From assembly GCA_000467715.1 (NCBI GenBank), contig AJFK01000283.1, positions 1 through 43,212 on the forward strand: a stretch of 43,212 nucleotides of DNA, written 5' to 3'. Origin of the DNA: Hysterium pulicare CBS 123377. Taxonomy: Eukaryota; Ascomycota; Dothideomycetes; Hysteriales; Hysteriaceae. Of this stretch, positions 10,950 through 21,400 are shown one piece after another. The position numbers were made by a program, and so were the translations under genes. A model generated the notes under the pieces. The model was not told where the DNA came from and ran no database searches. It saw only the letters and a program-made list of their open reading frames with translations. The stretch's first letter is position 1. Each line of letters begins with the position of its first letter.

Positions 10950-11635
10950 AGTACAGTCCGTGTGAAGGGGGGGAATTGGAAGTTACGAAAGCGGCGAAGA
11001 ACCGAATGGAAGATAACAAGGGTCACAAGACGGGCGAACATTCCACCGGACTTAACCCAAAATCTAAACAGGTTAATTGTACGACAGGCACCTTCGGCGA
11101 CCGATATGCATAAAAGGCACACTTGCAGTTCGTGATGAGGACAAGACGTACATGCATAGAGACAAACTTATAGGTAGGTAGCAGATTAAGAGGCGTAGGC
11201 ATAAAAGACAAATTTGCTGGTAGCGGTGAGAATCAGGGATTCCGGCAGAATCGGAAACTCTTGACCATGCGAGAAACCAATACAGTGGCCCGGCACAGTG
11301 GTTTCTCTCTCTCCTACGCGGTTGCCTCTCGGGCCGGTTAATAACATATCGATATTGCGGCACAGTTTGTAGCCAGTGTCTAGGCAACTATGTGCAGGCC
11401 ACGCACACCGGACTTGCCTTGCATGTGCCACTCAGCAATGCGGCGTAGCTTCATATCTTGCTCAGCATTTTAATATCAGCCGAATTACGATGGAGCTCCA
11501 ACATTTGGCAATCGATCATTGTTTTTGGCACCGAAAATGCGCTTTCTTTGTTTGCACGGCATGGGCACCAATAATCAGGTTCGCACCCTTCCAGGATCAA
11601 GCATTCGGGAACTAAACAGCATAGATTATGAAATC
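10950..11635. promoter_or_regulatory. Divergent intergenic region, SDR / FSH1 hydrolase
   Basis: This is the only space between two divergently transcribed cluster genes, so both promoters should lie here. Two related blocks beginning gcataaaag occur at about 11107 and 11200 in direct orientation, with a weaker third one (gcatagaga) at about 11154. They resemble TATA-like elements or a small degenerate direct repeat. No transcription factor site can be assigned. Open frames on the minus strand (11023-11431) show no family signature and are probably noise. Confidence 0.4.
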
Positions 11636-11639
11636 GCAA

Positions 11640-12394
11640 ACCAGTGAGGCGAAGTTCATGGTATCCGGAGCTACTCCAAAGAGTAACTGATCAAAGGCCA
11701 GATGCGATCCGACACGAGCTCGGGAACTACCACACATTCGAGTATGTCGAAGGCGATATTGAATGCCCGGCTGCTCCTGGTATGATAGTGTATCATCCCC
11801 TTCAATTGTGACATGCGAACTCATGTAACCACAGGACTGGAATTGTTTGCATCCCCGAATGAAGGCTTCTTCCGATATATCGATCCGGACTCATACGAGG
11901 TGTGCGAAAGAGCCCTGAACGACTTGGCGCGGTGCGTGCGTGAAATGGGGCCATTCGATGGTGTGCTGGCGTTTTCAGAAGGCGCAGCTCTTGTTGCGAC
12001 ACTGATCATTCAGAGACAACGGTCCCATTCCCAAGAGAAGTCTTGCTGCCCCGCTTTCAAATGCGCGATCTTTTTTTGCGGTGGTGTACCCCATGATCTT
12101 CGCACTAGACGCGTCATCGATGTCGAGAAATCAACAGAGTTGATTCAAATTCCTACGGCCCATATTTGGGGGAAGAATGATCAGCAATATCCATCGTTCG
12201 GGCCGGTCCTTTGTAGCATATCTCGAAGTGATATCAAGGAGGTGTTTGTACACGAAGGTGGGCATGAAATCCCAGGACCGAGGTATCCCGACGCAGTTGT
12301 GGGATCAGTGAAGGCAATACTGAGAACGATTGAGAGAGCATCTTTGAGGAAGAAGAAAGACAAGCCCAGTCCAGGGAGCTCCAACGAAAAGTGA
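11640..12394 (+). pseudogene. FSH1-family serine hydrolase (LovG-like thioesterase), damaged 5' end
   Basis: An alpha/beta hydrolase of the FSH1 family, the group that includes LovG, which releases polyketide chains from a reducing PKS. A short 5' exon encodes RHELGNYHTFEYVEG and DIECPAAP. A 55-base intron follows (11780-11834, GTATGA...CAG), then a 3' exon running open to the stop at 12394. The nucleophile elbow reads AFSEGAALV, the acid GKNDQQYP and the histidine EGGHEIPG, so the catalytic triad is present. Upstream of about 11690 an HG-containing stretch lies in a different frame and ends in a stop, and no clean start links to the exon. The N-terminus (about 25 residues with the oxyanion region) is therefore broken. 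The 3' end lies 50 bases from the truncated end of the convergent MFS gene. Confidence 0.82.
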
Positions 12395-12444
12395 GTTTCT
12401 ATCCCATATCAGCGTTCCATCTTTGAGGCATTCGAGGTGCAAAC

Positions 12445-13565
12445 TCACATCAAGATACCAATTCGCGTCCGACTGGTAGCAAATCTCCAAGGAAATACCG
12501 GCTCTGGCTTCGTTTGTGAAGAACTTAGTGTGACATATCGTTCCCTAGCCAGAAAGGCAATCCAGGATAAGCCAGACAGAATGAGCAACGAGATTACAAA
12601 TGCAGTTTTCCAACCGAATGAGAGGCCGGCTTCCTCTAATGCAGCCACCAGGCTCAAGGTACTAAGCAGCATGAGTACCACCCCACATATGTCCACCTTC
12701 GCAAGGTTATACGGGGAGAATCGTTGCATGAATGGTCGGGTAGATATATCCGAATTGCAGTGGTGAGGAAACCCCGGGGAACGCAAGTCAAGACGATAAT
12801 CATGGCCGGTATGCATGCGGGTACGTTTAAGAGGAAGATCCATCTCCATGTAGTAGAGTTATTGATGGCTCCGCCTAAGATCGGACCTATGATGAACGAT
12901 AAAGCGTGAACGACGGATACCAGCGAAACGATTGCAGGATATTGTGAGCTCGGAACAAGCTCTAGGGTCATAATGGTACACAAGTCAAAGCAGCCCCCTC
13001 CTCCCACGCCTTGGAAAGCTCGACATATGATTCTCTGATGCATTAGTCTAACTTCCTACAAAGCCACTTTCTAACTTACAGTTGAGTCAGAGTCTGTGCC
13101 GATCCACTTCCTGCGGAGAAAACAGCGAAGAGCACAAGTGACGCGGAGAGGGTGAGCCTTCTTCCAACGATATCGCTTAACTTGGAGAAAATGATGACAA
13201 AACCTAGATCCTATAAGTCGTTATGAGAGGTCCTACAGCATATATACATACCAACGTATCCCAGGAGATAAGCCGAAACGATCCAAGCAGCTCGATCAAA
13301 TCCACCTAGTTGTTTTGTGATACTCACAAGCGATGTGGGTACTATTGTGATCTCTAGACTGGTGAGAAACATAGTGATACACAATCTATAACTCTTAGAA
13401 ATCTTATACTTTTTCAAAATAGCTAAACACTTACGCTAGTACCACCATAGCCAGTCGTACTCCATTCAAATATGGTTACTGTGAAAGGTTCTCAAGGCCT
13501 CCACCTGAAGTAGGGTGGAGGCAGATGTCGACATTTCCGCCCGCTGTACCCTTGTGAATAGACAT
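12445..13565 (-). pseudogene. DHA2-type MFS transporter, truncated, with stop and frameshift
   Basis: The N-terminal half of a 14-TM drug:H+ antiporter-like exporter. From ATG 13565 a soluble N-terminus leads to TM1 (VLALCITMFLTSLEITIV). Introns at 13386-13434, 13204-13251 and 13033-13079 join the frame. Visible motifs are motif A (KLSDIVGRRL) and motif C (GPILGGAINN, then TTWRWIFLLNVP). An in-frame TAA at 13476 interrupts the N-terminus, and the frame shifts by one base near 12715-12722 at a C-run. The readable protein ends at 12445 just after an apparent intron donor (gtgagt at 12446). What follows is the hydrolase 3' end, so the last four to six TM segments are missing. It probably exported the PKS 1 product. 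Confidence 0.85.
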
Positions 13566-14142
13566 TGCCGAAATTTTGAAGATGAAGGTTTTCTTCGATT
13601 TGATAAAAATCAGTCGCGAGTCTGTCAATTTCCAAATACGACTCCCATGGTTCCACCCTTTCATATTTGGACCCCGATTAGCAACGCTTGAAATGAGCAA
13701 ATGGCATATGTGAACATGGGTCTATAAATTGACGGAGTGAACGTGTGGATAGAATAATGCGGTGTTCAGCAGGTAAGTGGCACAGCTGCCGAAAGCGGAT
13801 AATGTCTACTTCGATGCTGCTTAATTCCGACGCAGTGGATACCTAGGTGCAACCCACTAGGTTGTTAAAGTACGTTCTCCATATATGCGTGCATTGTGCC
13901 CCACCACCTACGGAGTTCAGCTCGATCAGTGGTTCGACCAATCAACAGCTTTCCAGGTTACTGCTGACGTACGACGATACCCTGCACTTTTCTTTGAAGA
14001 CTTCCAGAGGCGAGTCATGTGACTCTGCTTACTTGGATTTAATTCTGCGCTTTGCTCTTCCATTCATCTTCCAAACACGTTAGCAAGATCCTCCCCTCAA
14101 ACACATTATAGCCTTATCCGTTTGATTCAACTTTTGTTGACA
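13566..14142. promoter_or_regulatory. Divergent intergenic region, MFS / SAT4-like gene
   Basis: 580 bases between the starts of the divergent MFS and SAT4-like genes. CGG triplets occur at several places (for example at about 13759 and 13917), as expected for Zn2Cys6 regulator sites, but spacing and orientation give no convincing palindromic pair. No ORF is supported. Confidence 0.35.
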
Positions 14143-15487
14143 ATGACGCCCGAGCAATACCAAAGCATTCTCCAGAATCCGGCTCTCAAACCTCCTGCGG
14201 GTGTCACACCCGACTTCATCCACCCGCCTAACCTTAGAGACGAGTTTACTGCGCTCTTCGTTGCATTGTTGGTCATTTCTACAGTTGTGGTCTGGATGCG
14301 AATGTATACCAAGTTTCGGATCGTTCGTTGCGTAGTCATTGAAGATTGTGAGTTCGAAACTGGAGACGTCGCGGGGTACGGCCTAACACCAAATATAGAT
14401 TTATTGCTTCTCTCATGGGTGGGTGCATTCCAAATCCTGCATACTTCCATTCGTGCTGCAGAACATATCTAATCGGCATCGTAGTTGATCTACGCCGTTG
14501 GATTCACGATTATTGCAGTCAGAACAGCGAAACTCCCGGTTGGAGTACACCAGTACAATTTGACATTAGGGCAACTGCGGAGTCACCTCCATGTACGTAG
14601 CGGAGGAATTCCTCTCAACCAAAAACTAATGCCTCGGTGAAGATATTACATTATGGAGCTCTCATATACACGCCGATCATGTGTCCTCTCAAGATCTCTA
14701 TTGGATTACAATGCCTTCGAGTATTTGTCCCCCCTGGTACTCGTAACTTCATCTTTTGGGGTTCACACGTGCTTATATGGGCCAATCTCATCTGTTATGT
14801 CACGGAAGAGTTTGTCGCAATATTTGCGTGTAGGCCAAGAGCAAAGGTCTGGGATCCGACCATTCTCAATGGCCACTGCCTCAACACTCATGCTATCAGC
14901 CTCAGTGCGGCCTCTCTCAACGCTTTGTCTGATATTTTGATGTTGATTCTTCCTCAGAGCGTCATTTGGAACTTACGCATGTCTAGATTCAGGAAGCTTG
15001 GGCTGTCTGCAGTCTTTCTTGTCGGTATTCTGTATGTACAAGTCTCTTCTTCCCCAATTTCGCTAACATTGCATTTAGGGCATGCGCAGCGTCGGTCACA
15101 AGAACATACTATTCTGTCAAGCTGATCATGGGCACTGACTATTCCTATTACATGGCTATGGTGGGAATGTGGTGCTACCCAGAGATTGCATGTGGATATC
15201 TCGTTGCCTGTCTTCCAGTTATGCCCAATTGCGTCAATGCTATTAGTTAGAAGCCACTGTTTTCCTGGGTGGGAAGCAGCATTCGCTCGCTCCTGACCAA
15301 ATCAAAACTCGGCACCAATCCGTCAAATGTGAAGGCAGAGCAACTTGCTCCCGGAAGGCGTCCTCAAAGACCGGAAGATTTGGGCATCATTAGCGACATC
15401 GAATTCCACGAGCTTGTGGCGAAGAGTGATAGCGAAAGTTTTGTTGGCTGCGAGCAAAGCCAAACTCACCAACCTGAGTGCAAATGA
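14143..15487 (+). pseudogene. SAT4-like (fungal rhodopsin-domain) integral membrane protein, one stop
   Basis: A seven-TM protein of the large fungal 'rhodopsin domain' family (PTH11/SAT4-like), role unknown, often found near secondary-metabolite genes. From ATG 14143 five exons are joined by introns 14348-14398, 14419-14484, 14593-14642 and 15032-15078. The protein shows TM1 (ALFVALLVISTVVVWMRM), the EDYLLLLSW and PVGVHQYNLTLGQLRSH regions, IFACRPRAKVWDP with the conserved Cys-rich loop, the ALSDILMLILP segment and CYPEIACGYLVACLPV. A TAG at 15248 interrupts the transition to the cytosolic tail; CAG-to-TAG is the simplest origin. The tail then runs open to the stop at 15485-15487. Truncated PKS sequence begins within about ten bases of that stop, so the normal intergenic region is missing. 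Confidence 0.85.
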
Positions 15488-18400
15488 TTATGGATACATA
15501 CCGAGCGTTTTAGAATGGTGAGAAAGAAGCTCTTTGTTATGAACGATGATACTTACGTATTCTAGCGGGCATACCCCTCCAAGATGTGCGTTAAACGAAC
15601 ACGGGGGTGTATATCGGGTGTATGGATGACGATTACAAACTTCTTCTGATCAGAGATATTGAGAGTATGCTAAAGTATACGGCCACCGGAGCTAGCCAAA
15701 GCATTCTCGCAAGCCGCCTCAGCTGGTTCTTTGATCTACAAGGGCCGAGCATGACCTTGGACACTGCATGCTCTAGTAGTCTGATGGCTGTAGATCTCGC
15801 GTGTCAAGCGCTACGAGGGGGTGATGTATCTATGGTGCGTTACGTCTTCCATGCTAAAACCTCCAAATAACCATATTTCAGGCGATTGCAGCGGATGTAA
15901 ACGTTCTGCTGGGGACCGAGGCATCAGTATGTCTCACACGAATGGGGTTTCTATCACCTGATAGCCACTGTTACAGCTTTGACGAGCGTGCAAATGGTTA
16001 CTCCCTTGGGGAAGGGGTTGATGTCGTTGTTTTAAAGCGCCTTACTGATGCGGTAGCAAGCGGTGATACGATCCGCGGTGTGATCCGCTCCACTGGATCT
16101 AACTCTGATGGACATACTCCTGGGATCACGCAGCCGAGCAGGGATAGCCAAGCCCGCCTGATAAGAGAGACGTATCGAAAAGCTGGTCTCTCCTTAGACT
16201 ATACAACGCTACTGCGAAGCTCATGGTATATTTTTTGAACTCGTTACACCGAGGATGAAAGTTGACTCATGGTCTAGGAACCGGGACCTTGGTAGGAGAT
16301 CCCATTGAGGCGGCAGCTATTGGCAGTGTCTTCCGACAGTGTAGAATATCGTCCGATCCTTTATATATGTATGTACATTTCAAGTGTTCTGTCTATGTAT
16401 TACTTATCAATGGCTTAGTGGGGCTCTCAAGTCGAATATTGGCCATCTCGAAGGGGCTAGCGGCATTGCGGCCCTTATCAAGACACTTCTAGTTTTCGAG
16501 AGAGGAGAAATTCCACCAAACACAAATTTTGAAAATGCCAATCCAAAAATTCCAGTTGACTTTCTCAACATCAGGGTGAGTTCTTGGATCTTCCGGCATT
16601 GAGAATGCTCCGGCCAATACTATAGATTTCCCGTTTCCTACCGAAAGCATCCCTTGGCCGACTGCAGGCTTGCGCAGAGCTTCGGTAAACTCTTTCGGTT
16701 TTGGAGGGTCAAACACGCATGTCATCATTGACGATGCTTACAACTTTCTAGCGTTGAGGGGTGCGCATTTCCATGACTCTGGGAGCGAGTGTTGTGGAAG
16801 AGAAGTCACCCATCATTTCCCTACTGACGCCTTTCGCCCCGATCCCATCACCGCGACGCCTGCAACAACAGTTCGCTCTAAAGGCAACAGTGGGATTGCA
16901 GACAGCAACGACAAGGGTGTTGCCGCTTCCAATGGTGGCTACATGAACGGTAGTAGTCACACCAATAGCAAAGCATCACCGGAAGTTGCTATGTCCCGAG
17001 CTCCAAAGATTCTCACATGGAGTAGCACGGATGAGAGCGCTCTGATTAATACAGTAGAGAAATACGCCAGATATTGCGCCAATGTCCTGGGCCGTGGCGA
17101 TGATCCCGAGGAAGTCTTGATTGACCTTGCATATACCTTGTCTTGTCGTCGTACCCGGTTTTCATGGACGTCCTTCGCCATTCTAGACCAAGCAAAATCC
17201 CTCAGAGATTTGACAAAAGTAATTTCGAAACCGGTACGAGCTCGTGGAAGACAAGGCCTTCTCTACATCTTCACGGGCCAGGGCGCCCAGTATGCAGGCA
17301 TGGGACTGCAACTGCTGGAGTTTACCGAGTTCCGGCGGATATTAGATCACTTCGACAGTGAGCTGATGCAACTAGGATGCCCTTGGTCAATCTGTGGTAA
17401 GTGAGGACTACCCCAATGTATGAGCACAAGAAAACTAAGTCATACGAAGATGAGATTCAGGCTTCGGCTTCGGAATCGAACATTCATCGTCCTTCCTACA
17501 ATCAACCGATTTGCACTGGGATACAGATCGCGCTTGTGGAACTGTTGCGGTCGGCCGGTCTGGTTCCTGCCGCTGTAATTGGTCACTCATCGGGAGAGAT
17601 TGCCGCCGCGTGAGTATTTCCTAAGTGTTATGAATGTCCGCGACTCACGAACTCAGATATGCTTGTGGTGGTCTTTCCCTTTCCTCGGCCTGCAAAATAG
17701 CCTACAATAGAGGAATTGTAGCCGAGTCCCTTATTGGCTCTGGTGGGATGCTTGCGGTCGGCCTTTCGATGACAGGTATTGCTCCTTACCTGGAGAGGGC
17801 CACGGGCAATGGGAGCTCGCAGCTGACCATTGCATGTGTAAATAGTCCAGTAAACGTGACCATTGCCGGAGCCACAGCCCCTATAAGCAGACTGAAAGCA
17901 TACCTCGAAACCGACCGGATATTTACCCGGGAACTTCAAACAGGCGTCGCATACCATTCGCCCATTATGCAAGGCGCAGCCGAGAAGTACTCGACCACCA
18001 TTGCAGACCTCGAACCTGGCATGTTATGCTCTCCCGCTATTGCCATGATATCAACGGTGACTGGCAATCTTATTTCGGATGGTAGCGTGCTTCAAAAGTC
18101 ACAGTATTGGGTCCAGAATATGCTTCAGCCCGTCCAATTCTCATCTGCACTGGAGCATGTTGCTTCTAAATCCTCAACAACACAAAAGCTCCGTGCGGAC
18201 AGTCCACGTGGAACTCTATGATGCTCTGGAGATCGGACCTCATGGAGCATTACAACGCCCAGGTCAGGAAACTCTTGCGCACATTAATCGAAAGTTTCGG
18301 TATGCTTCTGCTCTGTCCAAATTTGATCCCACTGCCAAAACCACCATGAATGCGCTAGGAGACCTTTTGTGTTTAGGGTATCAAGTCCGCTTGGTTGTTA

Positions 18401-21400
18401 TCAACAGTTTTGCGACAAAACAAAGCAGACACTACAAATGCCTCATCGACTTGCCGCAATACCCTTTTAGCAGAACAATTATGCGATGTGATGAGCAGGT
18501 TGAGTAAGTCCCTGCGACTACGTCATTGTTTTCCACGACCTTTTCTAGGAGTTACAGGTCCAGATTGGAATCCTCAAGAGGCAAAGTGGAGACGCTATCT
18601 CAGCCTGCGCGAATATCCATGGCTAGAAGACCATCAAGTAAATAACTTGATCTTATTTCCTGCGGCGGGAATGTTGGCTATTGCTCTGGACGCCGCACAG
18701 CAGCTGTCACGGCAAGACCGAGCCATTTCGGGGTGTCGTGTAAAAGAAGCGATCTTCTCGAGCCCAATCATAATCCCGCGAGATGAGGATGAAATGGCAG
18801 AAATCGAAACATATGCACAACCAAGGTCTTCTGATCTTGAGCAAGACTCACAGCGAATTGAAGTTCGCATCCTTTTTCGTTCAAATGACCTGTGGAACGA
18901 GACCTGCCGGGCTACCATACGGCTGGAATATGAATGCGCCTCAGACACACTTGATCATAGCAAGGAAGACGCTCTGCAGCTCAAACAGGCGGCCGATTGT
19001 TATCGAGCTATTGCAAGTCGCTGCTGCAAAGGAGTAGATTCAGGAAGACTATATCGTACCTTCAACAATATGGGTCTACAGTACGGCCCGGCCTTCCAGG
19101 GACTGAGCAACGTCGCTTGGGACGGCAAAAAGGCTGCGCTGGCAGAGATAAGGCCAACTAACCTTGCTGCGCAAACAGATCCGGAGCCGGTTTTGATACA
19201 TCCTGCCACTTTTGACGCGGTTGCTCAGATAGTGTGGGTTCCTTTGACCGAAGGCGGAAGCAAATCGACCCGCACATGCCTTCCTACCGGAATACGCAAC
19301 GCTTGGTTCTTACCAAAGTTACGAGAGATTGGATCCAACTCTATCTTTGTCCGCACTGAGTCAACTTTCAGAGGCTTCAGAGGAGTTGACGCGTCTGTCG
19401 TCGTGACAGACTGCGGTGGTGAAGTACTCGTGACAGTGGACAGCGTTGAGGCTACTTTGATACCCAGTGGCCCAACCGAAGCGAGCAGTGCGGCGCTACG
19501 TCGCCTTTGTTACAGGATAGACTCAAAGCCGGATGTCAACCTCCTAGATCCAGATCAATTGATGAGACTTATCGATGCGTCATCTGATGAGGACCCTGAT
19601 CAAGCGAACTTCTATCATGACCAGACTCGTGCACTTGAATGGTTTATTTTAACAACGTTGGCGCAACTGACATCGAAAGATGTGGACCGGGCGCCTGACC
19701 ATATAAAAAAGTACATTCATTGGATGAAATTCCAGTTGGACAAGAGTTCAAGACAGCACTCATTCTGGTCGTTAACCCAAGCCCGCAACATCGTCTTAGA
19801 TGAGCCAGAATCGAGGGAACAGTTTCTGGATCAACTTGGCGCGAGAAACGTTCGCGGAAGGCTGGCTGTCACTATCGGTCGCAAGCTTTTGGATATTATT
19901 CGTGGAGCTACCGACCCTCTCGAGCTTCTTTACGGCACTGATTTAGCTGAGGCCGCTTACGAAGAGTTCTATGAGGTGATAGGAAGCCGACATAAGCTGT
20001 TCAATTACATCGACGCGCTTGGACACATGAACCCCGGGATGAGGATTCTCGAAGTCGGAGCTAGCACTAGATCCTGGACCAGCTTCGTGCTCGAGCCGCT
20101 GTTTCAACATGGGAATAATGAACAAGGAACGCCCAGGTTCGATTGATATGACTACACTGATCTCTCCTTTGGGTTCTTCGAGAATGCCAAGAAGAAATTT
20201 ACCCACGTTTTCCAGACCGGCCGAATGAATTTTGAAGTATTAAATCTAGAGCAAAACCCTGTCGAGCAAGGCTTCGAAGCTGGATCCTACGACTTAGTCA
20301 TCGCCGCGACTGTGATTCATGCTACACATGACTTGCAAAAGACCTTTCAGCATATTCGAAGCTTGATGAAGCCGGGAGGCAAGCTGGTGATGCTTGAGTT
20401 TGTCAGACCAGAAATACTCAGATCAGGATTTACATTTGGACTACTCCCTGGCTGGTGGCTGGGTTCCGAATCTGAGAAGGATTATCGTCGCTGGAATCCT
20501 GGAGTTACCATTCATGAATGGGAGCAACTACTGACTAAATGCGGATTCTCGGGATTAGACGCTGTTGTCAGAGATCATGTCGAGGATTCGTGTCACGAAA
20601 CGAGTTTCATTTTCTCAACCGCAATCGATCAGAAATCCAGCTGCCACGTCCCTAACAGCACAATCATTATCGATCCTGAATCCGAATTCCAGGTGAGCGT
20701 TGCTTCACATTTGCAAGAAAGAGTCTTGTTGACATCAAATGCAAATTGTGAAATCATGTCGCTTGAAGCTTTCTCAACCACAGCAAAGTTGACTACTGCT
20801 CAAATCATTTTTCTCCTAGAAACTGAGCGCCCAATCCTCAGGACGATGAATCAGTCTCTCTTCGATGCCTTGATGAAGACCATAGCCGAGAAATAAAGGT
20901 TCTTGTGGGTTACTCGAGGAAGTCCATCGATGGACGCATGGCCTGATCTGCGCATGATCCTCGGTTTGTCTCGCGTTCTCCGATCCGAAAATTCCAATAG
21001 ACACTTCACGACTCTCATGCTAGAAGAAGCGAGCGACGTTGTTGAGAACGGGCACTTAATCTGCAAAGTTCTCGATGCAAGCTCTAAGCGTATAACCCTT
21101 GCAGCTATGGATCAGGAATACTTCGTACGACGTGGCATGATTCACACTCGAAGAATCATCGAATTCAATGATCTTGACACCGCTATTCGCGATAGAACGG
21201 TCCAAAAAGGAAGAATCGAAGCCTACGGGAAAGCTGGAGCAGTCACTCTCACCGTGCAAACACCGGGGGTTCTTTACTCGCTATGTTGGGTTGAGGATGA
21301 AGTACACGATCAACCCTTAGATGATTACGAAGTGGAGATCGAGGTTTATGCGTGGGGCCTTGAGGGCAAGGACGCTATGAATGCCTTGGGAAAATCTCAA

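Noticed and set aside
11023-11431. Three overlapping minus-strand ORFs between the SDR and the hydrolase
   Set aside because: They have no family signature and unlikely composition, and they lie in the divergent promoter region. Treated as noise.
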